A DNA stretch of 51,197 nucleotides, from NCBI GenBank assembly GCA_964611035.1, contig CAZSWT010000019.1, positions 1-51,197 on the forward strand, read 5' to 3'. A model generated the notes under the pieces. It saw only the letters and a list, made by a program, of their open reading frames with translations, made no database searches and had not been told where the DNA came from. Origin of the DNA: B33-G16 sp964611035. GTDB lineage: Bacteria > Desulfobacterota > DSM-4660 > Desulfatiglandales > B25-G16. A program made the translations under genes and the position numbers. Positions 43,559 to 51,197 of this stretch are shown here, piece after piece (positions within the stretch are counted from its first letter, which is position 1; the number at the start of each line of letters is the position of its first letter).

Positions 43559-44014
43559 ATGCAGAAAAAAATCCTGTGCCAGAATAGAAAGGCCAGATAT
43601 GATTACTTTATTGATGAGATCTATGAGGCAGGAATTGTTCTTACTGGACCAGAGGTTAAATCTTTAAGGGAGAGTCGTGCGAGTTTAAAAGATACCTATG
43701 CAAGGGTAAAAAATGAGGAGCTTTTTTTGTACAATATGCATATTACGCCGTATCCATTTGCTCATAATTTGGATCTTAATCCAATCAGGACAAGAAAGCT
43801 TCTCATGCAAAAGAGAGAAATTAAGAGGTTGATAGGAAAGACAGAGGAAAAAGGGTGTTCTTTAATTCCTTTATCGATATATCTTTTAAGAGGTATAATC
43901 AAGGTAGAGCTCGCTCTGGCTAAGGGCAAGAGAAAATATGATAAGCGGCATGTCTTAAGGGAAAGGGAGATGAAAAGGGAGTTAGACCAATTGAAGAAAA
44001 AGGATATTAAATAA
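43559..44014 (+). CDS. smpB: SsrA-binding protein SmpB
   Basis: Binds tmRNA and delivers it to stalled ribosomes for trans-translation. The 151-residue product has the conserved RKARYDYFIDEIYEAGIVLTGPEVKSLR segment and the C-terminal KGKRKYDKRHVLREREMKRE tail that mimics an mRNA. The length is normal. It is directly upstream of ssrA, 56 bases apart, on the same strand, an arrangement widespread in bacteria. Confidence 0.97.
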   Translation: MQKKILCQNRKARYDYFIDEIYEAGIVLTGPEVKSLRESRASLKDTYARVKNEELFLYNMHITPYPFAHNLDLNPIRTRKLLMQKREIKRLIGKTEEKGCSLIPLSIYLLRGIIKVELALAKGKRKYDKRHVLREREMKRELDQLKKKDIK

Positions 44015-44070
44015 GATATATTGATTTTACTATATATTTATGCTTTAATAAAAATAGTTCATTGAAAACT

Positions 44071-44423
44071 GGGGGCGAAACGGCTTCGACGGGGATAAAG
44101 AAACTTAGGTTGCATACCGAGGTTCTGTTTGCTCGTTAAACAGTCAGAAAACAATAAACGCAGACGATTATGCGTATGCTTTAGCCGCTTAAAAGGCTAA
44201 CGTCCTTCCATTCTTTCCTGTGAGGATGGATTTGGGCGCCGATTAGCAGGATAGCCAACCCGAGGAACCTGAATCTCGGGAAGGCGAAAATTTTTTCAGG
44301 TTAGCTCTTTATTCACCTTGCCCGAAAGGGGTCTAAGGAGCGAACATTAAAGTTCGGGCTATGTATGTAGAGGCTTAAGTGGAATATTTTCGGACGGGGG
44401 TTCGACTCCCCCCGCCTCCACCA
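44071..44423 (+). ncRNA. ssrA: tmRNA (10Sa RNA)
   Basis: The tRNA-like ends are clear: 5' GGGGGCGAAACGG pairs with 3' CGCCTCC, followed by A and an encoded CCA (44421-44423), and GGTTCGACTCC is the T-arm. The tag reading frame runs from GCA at 44160 to TAA at 44190-44192 and codes ADDYAYALAA, a normal degradation tag ending in LAA. The total of 353 nt is typical. No integrase or attachment duplicate is seen at its 3' end, although ssrA is a frequent integration site. Confidence 0.96.
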
Positions 44424-45000
44424 TCTACCAATCAATTCATACATTTTTATCTCCCTACTTTGTGTTACCAACTAAAATCCTTTCACTTTTTTTGTGGTTA
44501 ATCAAAACGTTGTGATTATCGTGTTGAAATTGCGCGGTACACAATGATTTCTGATCATCTCCTTGTTCTTTTCTTATTTTTTTAATTTTTTCGTAACATT
44601 TAAGCTCTTTGAAATTAACGTAAAGTCTCTTTCATGTATAACCTTGAAGCGCCATTCGGTCTTGAGTCGTTCGACCTGGAGGCCTTTCGGCCGTGAACTC
44701 AAGGCCGAGGGGCTCTCGACAGGCTCATGGCCGAGAGGAATCACTGGGGGCATTTGCTAAAATATTACTTTTTTTTATTTTTTTTATTTCTTAAACTATG
44801 GCAATATATAATGTTATTGTGGTTGTCAGCCGTATCTCATAAGGCTGTATGCTCGCAGAGAAAAAGGCATGGTATATTAGGACTGAGGGGCACATCAAGG
44901 AGTTGATTCTGAAAATGGGTTGCAAAAATCAAGTATAATGACTATAATAGATTATTGAAATATTTCATAATTTTTAAAGATGTTATTGTGGGGTAGGTGA
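44424..45000. other. Gap between ssrA and the ClpX-like gene
   Basis: 577 bases, mostly AT-rich. Near 44644-44745 a GC-richer block has CTTGAGTCGTTCGACC... with GGCC-rich palindromes (TTGAGT...ACTCAA around GGCCTTTCGGCC) and a second arm GGCCGAG...GGCCGAGAGG. It resembles the dispersed intergenic repeats seen in related genomes. No gene or integrase remnant is visible. Confidence 0.5.
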
Positions 45001-46800
45001 ATGGAATTTGAAGATAATTTAAAAGAAGAGAAAGAGCAGAAAATTCCTAATCAAAAGGAACTTGAGAAGGAGCTTAGCGACTATCTTTCCAAGAAATACG
45101 GTGATCGGATAAAGATAATATCTCCTATCCTCTTTCCTCAGAGTGATCCGAAAAAAACAGATGAAGGTGGAAAGGCTGGCTCCAAGAAGCCTGGCGTTCC
45201 TGCTTTTGATATGAAACCCGAGGAATTAGATTCCTATTTGGATGGGTATGTAGTTAAGCAAAATCAAGCCAAAGGAGTGCTCGCTACAAAAATCTGCACT
45301 CATTTTAACCGAATAAAATCCCTGTTTAAGCGATCTAATAAAGAAAACCCCTTTTCTGTGGGGATGATTAAAAACAATATCCTTATGATAGGACCAACAG
45401 GTGTTGGCAAGACATATTTAATAAAATTGATTGCCCAAAAGATAGGTGTTCCGTTTGTTAAGGGTGACGCTACCAAATTCAGTGAAACAGGTTATGTAGG
45501 TGGTGATGTCGAGGATTTGGTAAGGGATCTAGTGTATGAAGCTAACGATGATATGAAGCTGGCCGAAAATGGTATTATTTACATAGACGAGATTGACAAG
45601 ATTGCTTCCAGCCAAAATATTATCGGTCATGATGTTTCAAGGGCAGGGGTACAAAGGGCCCTCCTAAAACCAATGGAAGAAACTGATGTAGACCTGAAGG
45701 TTCCTCACGACCCAATCTCGCAGATACAGGCTATTGAACATTACCGAAGAACCGGTAAAAGAGAAAAGCAGGTTGTAAATACAAAAAATATACTTTTTAT
45801 TATGAGTGGTGCCTTTGAAGGATTGCCAGATATTATTAAAAAAAGGCTCAAACGTAAAGGTATAGGATTTGAGGCAGATATCCATTCCACTGAAGTGGAT
45901 TTGGATATTCTTAAAGAGGTAAGGGCACATGACCTTATCGAGTTTGGATTTGAGTCCGAGTTTATAGGTCGCCTTCCAGTAATTGTTGTTCTTGATGAGC
46001 TATTAAAAGATGACCTTGTAGAAATTCTTAAAAACCCAAATAATCCTATTATACTCAGTAAGAAAAGGGATTTTATGGCATATGGTATTAATATTAAGTT
46101 TGAAGATAGTGCACTTGAAGAATTATCAGAGATGGCTGCTCAGGAGAAGACAGGAGCAAGGGGTTTAGTCAGTGCTGTCGAGAGAACTCTTATGCCTTTT
46201 GAGAAACATCTTCCTTCTACTGTTGTAAAGAAACTGTTGGTGACTCCGGAGCTTGTTAAAAACCCAGCACGAGAGCTTAAACGAATTGAATCGGATGAGG
46301 ATATGAGTGATCCTCAGATGAAAAAACGATTTGAAAGAGCAGTTGTAAATGAAAAACAGAGAGCAAACAGGGCTGTAGCGGAGAGGGCAAAGGAATTTGA
46401 AGCGCAATCGGATTTAAAATTATATGAAGAGAGGGTAGATTTGATAGCTGAACATGCACTCAGGTTTATATCTGATATTGATTCTGCTTTTATAGATTTT
46501 AAGGAGATGTATGATTTGGTAAAGGGCAATAATGAAGGGTTGTTTTCCCAGTTAGGAATGAATGTCAGTTTAGCAGATAGTGCTATTGACGAGATAATAA
46601 GGACTGCCATTTTTCAAGATAGGGATATTAACGAGATATGCCTTAACTTGGCTAATGAATTGGAATATGGTCTTAAATTAGTGAGAGATCGGATTGGCTT
46701 GGGAGCCTTTACTATTACCAGGGAGGCAGTTGTAGATCCGGAAAAATATATCGATAGCCTGATCAAAAAATATTATAGCCAAGATTCGATGATATCCTGA
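45001..46800 (+). CDS. ClpX-like AAA+ unfoldase without a zinc-binding domain
   Basis: A 599-residue hexameric AAA+ ATPase related to ClpX. Residues ~75-430 carry the ClpX module: LDGYVVKQNQAKGVLA, Walker A GPTGVGKT (131-138), pore loop GYVG (164-167), Walker B IIYIDEID (192-199), an IGF tripeptide (288-290) where ClpX docks ClpP, and sensor-2 TGARGLVSAVE. The usual N-terminal four-cysteine zinc domain is replaced by a charged ~70-residue segment with no cysteine pairs. About 170 residues of charged, probably helical sequence follow the core. It could still feed ClpP, with different substrates or adaptors. ATG at 45001 follows GGGGTAGGTGA. It lies downstream of ssrA. Confidence 0.85.
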   Translation: MEFEDNLKEEKEQKIPNQKELEKELSDYLSKKYGDRIKIISPILFPQSDPKKTDEGGKAGSKKPGVPAFDMKPEELDSYLDGYVVKQNQAKGVLATKICTHFNRIKSLFKRSNKENPFSVGMIKNNILMIGPTGVGKTYLIKLIAQKIGVPFVKGDATKFSETGYVGGDVEDLVRDLVYEANDDMKLAENGIIYIDEIDKIASSQNIIGHDVSRAGVQRALLKPMEETDVDLKVPHDPISQIQAIEHYRRTGKREKQVVNTKNILFIMSGAFEGLPDIIKKRLKRKGIGFEADIHSTEVDLDILKEVRAHDLIEFGFESEFIGRLPVIVVLDELLKDDLVEILKNPNNPIILSKKRDFMAYGINIKFEDSALEELSEMAAQEKTGARGLVSAVERTLMPFEKHLPSTVVKKLLVTPELVKNPARELKRIESDEDMSDPQMKKRFERAVVNEKQRANRAVAERAKEFEAQSDLKLYEERVDLIAEHALRFISDIDSAFIDFKEMYDLVKGNNEGLFSQLGMNVSLADSAIDEIIRTAIFQDRDINEICLNLANELEYGLKLVRDRIGLGAFTITREAVVDPEKYIDSLIKKYYSQDSMIS

Positions 46801-46980
46801 ACCAATTATTACCTACCCCATTAGTCCCAATCGGAGAACGTATACCTTTAAACATAAAAGACTTCCACCAATAAGAAGACCTGAAATTATGACAAAAAGA
46901 TGAGTCCAAAATTCATGCAGGACTTCTCAATCGACCTACCATGTTATTCACAGGGAAAAGCAAGATAAAGGAGAATAAAA

Positions 46981-47970
46981 ATGATAATTAGACCCAGACG
47001 TCTTAGGCGAACTTCTACTATCAGAAGAATGGTGAAGGAGACATGTATCAGAGTGGATGATCTCATTTTTCCCATATTTGTGAAACATGGCAAAGGAGAA
47101 AGAGAGCCCATTCCATCTATGGTCGGCCATTATCAATTATCAGTTGATGAACTGGTCAAAGAGGCTGAAGAGGTGTGGTCTTTGGGGATACCAGGTATCA
47201 TTCTTTTTGGTTTACCAAGGGTGAAGGATAAGTTGGGAAGTGAGGCATATGCGAGGGATGGAATTGTTCAGAAGGCTGTAGCCGCAGTTAAGGAGAGAGT
47301 GCCGGAACTGGTTGTTTTAACAGATGTCTGTCTATGTCAGTACACAGATCATGGTCATTGCGGGATCATAGAAGATGGTCGAATAGATAATGATGCTACC
47401 CTTGACATACTTTCTCGTATAGCCATTTCACATGCTGAGGCAGGTGCTGATTTTGTTTCCCCTTCGGATATGATGGATGGAAGGGTAAGGGCGATTAGGG
47501 AAAACCTTGAGAGAGATGGATTCAAGGATACTGGTATACTGTCATATGCCGTGAAATATGCATCCTCCTTTTATGGGCCATTCCGCGAGGCCGCAGATTC
47601 AAAACCCCAATTTGGTGACAGGAAGAGTTACCAGATGGATCCGGCTAATGCCAGAGAGGCTATTAAGGAGGCGTTATTAGATATTGAAGAGGGGGCAGAT
47701 ATCATTATGGTTAAACCCGCATTGCCTTATTTAGATATAATCCACCAAGTTCGGGCACGTATCCATCTTCCTGTAGCAGCGTATAATGTGAGTGGAGAAT
47801 ATGCCATGGTTAAGGCAGCTGATCAACGGGGTTGGATAGATGGGGAAGAGGTAATGATGGAGATACTTCTTTCTATCAAGAGGGCTGGCGCTGACCTCAT
47901 CCTGACTTATTTTGCCAAAGATGCAGCCAAGATATTGAATACACATGAAAGCATATATACCGAAAAATGA
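46981..47970 (+). CDS. hemB: Delta-aminolevulinic acid dehydratase (porphobilinogen synthase)
   Basis: Joins two 5-aminolevulinates to porphobilinogen in tetrapyrrole synthesis. The 329-residue product has the zinc-cysteine set in TDVCLCQYTDHGHCG, and the two Schiff-base lysines in YAVKYASSFYGPF and IMVKPALPYLDI. AAAGGAG stands before ATG 46981. The end overlaps ahbD by 26 bases, which ties it to the siroheme-based heme route. The zinc type fits an anaerobe. Confidence 0.97.
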   Translation: MIIRPRRLRRTSTIRRMVKETCIRVDDLIFPIFVKHGKGEREPIPSMVGHYQLSVDELVKEAEEVWSLGIPGIILFGLPRVKDKLGSEAYARDGIVQKAVAAVKERVPELVVLTDVCLCQYTDHGHCGIIEDGRIDNDATLDILSRIAISHAEAGADFVSPSDMMDGRVRAIRENLERDGFKDTGILSYAVKYASSFYGPFREAADSKPQFGDRKSYQMDPANAREAIKEALLDIEEGADIIMVKPALPYLDIIHQVRARIHLPVAAYNVSGEYAMVKAADQRGWIDGEEVMMEILLSIKRAGADLILTYFAKDAAKILNTHESIYTEK

Positions 47971-49006
47971 TCAACTAAGGATAGTCGCGTGGGAAGTTAC
48001 CAGGTCATGTAATCTAAATTGTGTCCATTGCCGAGCATCATCACAATTTGGCCCCTATCCACAGGAGTTGGATACTATCGAGGCAAAGAAGGTATTAGAC
48101 CAAATAAGAGAAGTTGGTCAACCTATTATAATCCTTACAGGTGGAGAACCTCTTCTAAGAAAGGATATTTTTACCCTCGCTGACTATGGAACAAAAAAGG
48201 GCTTGAGAATGGTCATGGGTACGAATGGGACCCTGATTACACCTGATATTACAAAGAAGATACAAGATTCTGGAATTAAGCGGGTAAGCATATCTCTCGA
48301 TGGATCTACAAGGGAGCGCCACGATGCATTTAGACAGGTTGATGGAGCCTTTGATAGAGCAATAAAAGGGATCACATACCTAAAAGAGAGAGGAATCGAA
48401 TTTCAGATCAATACTACCATAACTAAATACAATTTATTTGAATTAGAAGAAATTTTTGAACTTGTCGTGAGGCTTGGGGCTATTGCACACCATATATTTT
48501 TGCTTGTTCCTACTGGAAGGGCTCGGGATATGGTAAGCCAGGAACTGAATGCCATGGAATACGAAGATACCCTGCACTGGTTTTATCAACGGCATGATAA
48601 GACCACTATCCAACTTAAAGCTACGTGTGCACCTCAATACTATAGAATCATGAGACAGGAGGCACATTTAAAAGGGGAGAAGGTGAATAGGAAAACATAT
48701 GGCCTTGATGCAGTAACAAGGGGGTGCCTGGCCGGGACTTCCTATTGTTTTATATCTCATGAAGGCATTATCCAGCCCTGTGGCTACCTGGAGGTGAATT
48801 CTGGAGATTTAAAGGAATCTACCTTTTCTGATATATGGATGAATTCACCTGTTTTTACTAACCTTAGAGACTTTTCCAAATATAAGGGAAAGTGCGGACG
48901 ATGTGAATATATTACTGTTTGTGGTGGTTGCAGGGCAAGGGCCTATGCTGCTACCGGGGATTATTTATCTGAAGAGCCATTATGTGTCTATACACCACAT
49001 AGTTGA
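47945..49006 (+). CDS. ahbD: AhbD-type radical SAM heme synthase
   Basis: A 353-residue radical SAM enzyme of the alternative heme pathway, converting Fe-coproporphyrin III to heme b by decarboxylating two propionates. The [4Fe-4S] ligands are Cys22, 26 and 29 (SCNLNCVHC). TGGEPLLR follows, and the C-terminal SPASM-like cysteines read CGRCEYITVCGGCRARA...CVY. The stretch RGCLAGTSYCFISHEG and QPCGYLE match AhbD rather than AhbC. Its start lies inside hemB (26-base overlap), so translation is coupled. This pathway is found in sulfate reducers and methanogens. Confidence 0.92.
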   Translation: MKAYIPKNDQLRIVAWEVTRSCNLNCVHCRASSQFGPYPQELDTIEAKKVLDQIREVGQPIIILTGGEPLLRKDIFTLADYGTKKGLRMVMGTNGTLITPDITKKIQDSGIKRVSISLDGSTRERHDAFRQVDGAFDRAIKGITYLKERGIEFQINTTITKYNLFELEEIFELVVRLGAIAHHIFLLVPTGRARDMVSQELNAMEYEDTLHWFYQRHDKTTIQLKATCAPQYYRIMRQEAHLKGEKVNRKTYGLDAVTRGCLAGTSYCFISHEGIIQPCGYLEVNSGDLKESTFSDIWMNSPVFTNLRDFSKYKGKCGRCEYITVCGGCRARAYAATGDYLSEEPLCVYTPHS

Positions 49007-49030
49007 AAGTTTATTGGTGCCTGTGGTCCG

Positions 49031-49169
49031 TTCTCAGTTGTCAGTTGTTTATGAATTTCAAGGAACTTAGATGAATGGGGAGCTGTCATTTTCCTCGTTC
49101 GTTTCTCTTTGAATCTCCTGATATTTTGTTTTTTCTCAATGGATTACTGAAAACAGTCAACTGACATTA
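49031..49169. repeat. Inverted CAGTTGTCAGTTG-type arms between the heme genes
   Basis: TTCTCAGTTGTCAGTTG (49031-49047) is mirrored by AACAGTCAACTGACATT (about 49152-49168). Such short arms resemble the GTTCA arms elsewhere in the window but use a different unit. Non-coding. Confidence 0.35.
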
Positions 49170-49183
49170 CCGAAGGCTTTGTT

Positions 49184-49633
49184 ATGGATGATATTGATAG
49201 GAAACTTTTAAACGAAATCCAATCTAACTTCCCTGTCACCCGAAGACCATATAAAGACTTAGGGGATCGGTTGAGCTGCTCTGAGGACAATGTTCTGATG
49301 CGTATCAAGAGATTAAAAAAAGAGGGAATTATTAGGCGGATAGGCGGAAACTTTGACTCTCAAAGGATTGGTTTTACCACTACGCTCTGTGCAGCTAGGG
49401 TCTCAGATGATAAGATCGAGGAATTTGTGACAGCGGTTAACAAATACCCTGGAGTAACCCATAACTATCTTAGGGATCACTATTATAATATATGGTTTAC
49501 TTTTGTGGCCCCTAATATGAAAGTGATAGACAGGTATATAGATGAAATAATTAAGTATACTGGAGTAGAAGAAATCCTTAATTTACCAGCGGTGAAGACA
49601 TTTAAGATATTAGTGAATTTTGACCTTGTTTGA
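49184..49633 (+). CDS. Siroheme decarboxylase subunit (AhbA or AhbB, Lrp/AsnC-like)
   Basis: A 149-residue protein with an AsnC-like helix-turn-helix (DIDRKLLNEIQSNFPVTRRPYKDLGDRL) and an RAM-like domain. Its LNYLR-type segment (VTHNYLRDHYYNIWFTFVAP) and the terminal LNLPAVKTFKILVNFDL match the siroheme decarboxylase pair AhbA/AhbB, which removes two carboxylates from siroheme. The enzyme normally works as a heterodimer; only one subunit is present here and I cannot say which. It sits downstream of hemB-ahbD. A pure regulator role is the alternative reading. Confidence 0.85.
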   Translation: MDDIDRKLLNEIQSNFPVTRRPYKDLGDRLSCSEDNVLMRIKRLKKEGIIRRIGGNFDSQRIGFTTTLCAARVSDDKIEEFVTAVNKYPGVTHNYLRDHYYNIWFTFVAPNMKVIDRYIDEIIKYTGVEEILNLPAVKTFKILVNFDLV

Positions 49634-49675
49634 TTTATGATTGATAGGAGGGGCTTTAAGTAAGTAGTCTATAGG

Positions 49676-49996
49676 TTAAAAGGGCTGATCAGGCTTATAT
49701 CCTTTGGTAGCGAGGATCTCAAGGATAAGTGCTTCTTCTTCATCACTCATTAATCCCTCTTCTTTGAGTAATTCTCCGATGCCATCTTCTCTTAAGGCGG
49801 CTTTAGACAATATAGTTTTATTACTTTTGCCTCTCGTGGAGAATATAGTGTATTGTAAGGTATATGTCGATTTTTTAAGTAACTTTATATTTCCTACACC
49901 CCGTCCCGTTATTATGATATGGTAGCTCAGCAGAAAATAGAGGATTGCTCCGCCAATAATCAAAAAAGTAAATTTTTTCTTTAATGACATGGCCAT
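49676..49996 (-). CDS. Hypothetical membrane-anchored protein
   Basis: A ~106-residue protein from ATG at 49996 with one N-terminal membrane helix (~residues 9-29, FTFLIIGGAILYFLLSYHI) and a charged soluble tail rich in Glu and Lys. I recognise no domain. AGGA stands seven bases before the ATG. The frame is open further to 50086, but that extension runs across the tRNA-Arg gene and cannot be real coding. It is alone on the minus strand between ahbA/B and the tRNAs. Confidence 0.5.
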   Translation of the reverse strand: MAMSLKKKFTFLIIGGAILYFLLSYHIIITGRGVGNIKLLKKSTYTLQYTIFSTRGKSNKTILSKAALREDGIGELLKEEGLMSDEEEALILEILATKGYKPDQPF

Positions 49997-50024
49997 CAAT
50001 ATATCCTGGAAAATGGTATGTATA

Positions 50025-50101
50025 TGGTGGGCGATGCGGGACTCGAACTCGCGACCTCTGGTTCCGGAGACCAACGCTCTATCCACCTGAGCTAATCGCC
50101 C
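50025..50101 (-). tRNA. tRNA-Arg (anticodon CCG)
   Basis: On the minus strand the acceptor GGGCGAT pairs with ATCGCCC, followed by A and an encoded CCA (50025-50027). The D-arm AGCTCAGGTGGATAGAGC, anticodon loop CTCCGGA with CCG at its centre, and T-arm GAGTTCGAGTC are all regular. The anticodon reads CGG codons. About 77 nt with CCA. Confidence 0.95.
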
Positions 50102-50672
50102 ACGTCGTTTTTTATAAAATATTTAAATTAGAAGATCAAGAATGAATTTTTTTTATTGAAATTTCTTTATTAGGATATATATTTGTAACTACTCAGCATC
50201 TGACCCCGACGCTTCGCTTCAAGGTTATAAATGGGAGGAACTTATAAGTTACATCAGAGTTTCATAAGCTACTATTTTAATTGATAATTTTTAATTCCTA
50301 ATTTTAAATTTAGTTTCTTAGGAGGTTGTCGGGTTCACCGTTCAAGGTTCACGGTTGAAATCCATGCAATACGGCGTGGCTTGTGGCAAGAATCGGATGA
50401 ACTCCTTATTTATCTTTAAATCGAAACAAAATACTTTAGATTGATGATTCGTCAGTATTTTATCTCTCTAACCTTGAACTGTGAACCTTGGAACTTTGAA
50501 CCTGAATAGTAACATATATCTTATAATTAAAAATATTTACTTTGATATAAAAGAAAACGTATCAATAACAAAATAGAGATAAGGCTGAAAAATAAAAAGA
50601 TTTCTTATAAAGATTTTTATTGCTTTTTTTGTTTTTTTTAGTTATTTCTTATAAATTATGCTTTTTTATTAT
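50102..50672. other. Gap before the tRNA-tuf operon, with GTTCA arms (locus 4)
   Basis: 571 bases. The left GTTCA arm (50330-50357, GGGTTCACCGTTCAAGGTTC) and right arm (50469-50507, AACCTTGAACTGTGAACCTTG) are inverted, as at the other three loci. The last 150 bases are very AT-rich with T-runs and must contain the promoter of the tRNA-tuf operon, but I cannot fix a clear -35/-10 pair. No gene is visible. Confidence 0.55.
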
Positions 50673-50745
50673 GCCAGCGTAGCTCAGAAGGCAGAGCAAC
50701 TGATTTGTAATCAGTGGGTCGGGGGTTCGATTCCCTTCGCTGGCT
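50673..50745 (+). tRNA. tRNA-Thr (anticodon TGT)
   Basis: Acceptor GCCAGCG pairs with CGCTGGC; D-arm AGCTCAGAAGGCAGAGC, anticodon loop TTTGTAA with TGT, T-arm GGGTTCGATTCCC. The CCA is not encoded. It is the first of four tRNAs leading into tuf. Confidence 0.95.
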
Positions 50746-50762
50746 TCAATATGGATCTTTGA

Positions 50763-50847
<85 letters not shown>

Positions 50848-50904
50848 TTCATAGAATAATATTTGCTTAATAACTGACTTTCTAAACCTAAGGCTTATTA
50901 AAAA

Positions 50905-50978
50905 GCGGGAATAGCTCAGTTGGCTAGAGCGTCAGCCTTCCAAGCTGAGGGTCGCGGGTTCGAACCCCGTTTCCCGCT
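50905..50978 (+). tRNA. tRNA-Gly (anticodon TCC)
   Basis: Acceptor GCGGGAA pairs with TTCCCGC; D-arm AGCTCAGTTGGCTAGAGC; anticodon loop CTTCCAA with TCC; T-arm GGGTTCGAACCCC. The CCA is not encoded. Confidence 0.95.
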
Positions 50979-51005
50979 CTATTTATTGGTTTTAAGTAGT
51001 TAACT

Positions 51006-51082
51006 GCCCACGTAGCTCAGTTGGTAGAGCACATCCTTGGTAAGGATGAGGTTCACCGGTTCAATCCCGGTCGTGGGCTCCA
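51006..51082 (+). tRNA. tRNA-Thr (anticodon GGT)
   Basis: Acceptor GCCCACG pairs with CGTGGGC; anticodon loop TTGGTAA with GGT; T-arm CCGGTTCAATCCCGG; encoded CCA at 51080-51082. It lies 77 bases before tuf, in the same order (Thr-Tyr-Gly-Thr-tuf) known from the Escherichia coli tufB operon. Confidence 0.95.
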
Positions 51083-51159
51083 GTTTTGAATACCTCTATT
51101 TTTAAGGTAAATTTCGGCTATTAAAAGATTATGAATAGTTAATTAAGGAGGTAACAACA

Positions 51160-51197
51160 ATGGCCAAAGAGAAGTTTAAGAGGACAAAGCCCCATGT
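51160..51197 (+). CDS. tuf: Elongation factor Tu, N-terminal fragment at the window edge
   Basis: The last 38 bases encode MAKEKFKRTKPH, the standard start of bacterial EF-Tu, and the window ends there. AAGGAGG lies 9 bases before the ATG. The preceding four tRNA genes match the classical tufB operon. EF-Tu brings aminoacyl-tRNA to the ribosome. Confidence 0.93.
   Translation, partial: MAKEKFKRTKPH

Noticed and set aside
44424..45000. Integrated element at the ssrA 3' end
   Set aside because: No integrase gene and no repeat of the ssrA 3' end were found in the gap; only dispersed-repeat-like sequence.
49997..50086. N-terminal extension of the small membrane-protein gene
   Set aside because: The extension overlaps the tRNA-Arg gene; ATG at 49996 has its own AGGA.

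Overview
The window looks like a chromosomal stretch of an anaerobic, low-to-medium GC Gram-negative bacterium of the Desulfobacterota (former Deltaproteobacteria) type. The main pointers are a siroheme-dependent heme cluster (hemB, ahbD, one AhbA/AhbB-type gene) as in sulfate reducers, a short N-acetylglutamate-synthase-like GNAT gene, two PilZ proteins, an HPr-Enzyme I fusion beside smpB and ssrA, and the rpsP-khpA-rimM-trmD-RNA methyltransferase-rplS-rnhB order usual in that group. The assignment is inferred from gene content, not from a phylogeny.

Layout. 0.2-5.5 kb: a large membrane protein with a degenerate spermidine-synthase domain, two PilZ genes, a lone receiver protein and tatA-tatC. 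5.7-9.6 kb: a minus-strand operon alr-argS-SPOR-GNAT. 10-13 kb: recD2 and a cyclodeaminase gene, with a decayed galT-like tail between them. 13-17.3 kb: an accessory zone with a miniature element, a GalT-like gene, a RAYT transposase, a vapBC pair and a frameshifted HD-domain gene. 17.3-21.8 kb: a nucleotidyltransferase gene, a GspE/PilB ATPase and recN. 22.5-28.8 kb: a minus-strand catabolic-looking operon encoding a saccharopine-dehydrogenase-like enzyme, a class III aminotransferase and a three-subunit molybdenum enzyme. Its FAD subunit has the extra cysteine cluster of 4-hydroxybenzoyl-CoA reductase. 29-34 kb: a CsgG/FlgT-like lipoprotein, acylphosphatase, ligA and a nucleosidase. 34.7-44.4 kb: translation and ribosome genes from ffh to smpB-ssrA. 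45-49.6 kb: a ClpX-like unfoldase and the heme genes. 50-51.2 kb: tRNA-Arg, then tRNA-Thr-Tyr-Gly-Thr leading into tuf.

The intergenic spaces hold several families of non-coding repeats. One is a 245-bp quasi-palindromic element present in two inverted copies (28859-29103 and 38150-38494). Another is a ~100-bp element, found once with 7-bp direct repeats at 9764-9863 and once nested inside the second copy of the first family. A third is a 130-bp miniature element with an 8-bp target duplication at 13069-13198. A fourth is inverted arms built of GTTCA-type units at four places. Two short gene remnants on the minus strand (12241-12378 and 21774-21949) are partial copies of genes found elsewhere in the window.

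The best candidate for an undescribed system is the 22.5-28.8 kb operon. A hydroxybenzoyl-CoA-reductase-like molybdenum enzyme is joined to amino-acid-type enzymes, and the large subunit has Leu where the family normally has its active-site Glu. The ClpX-like unfoldase without a zinc domain, near the tmRNA system, is the second.
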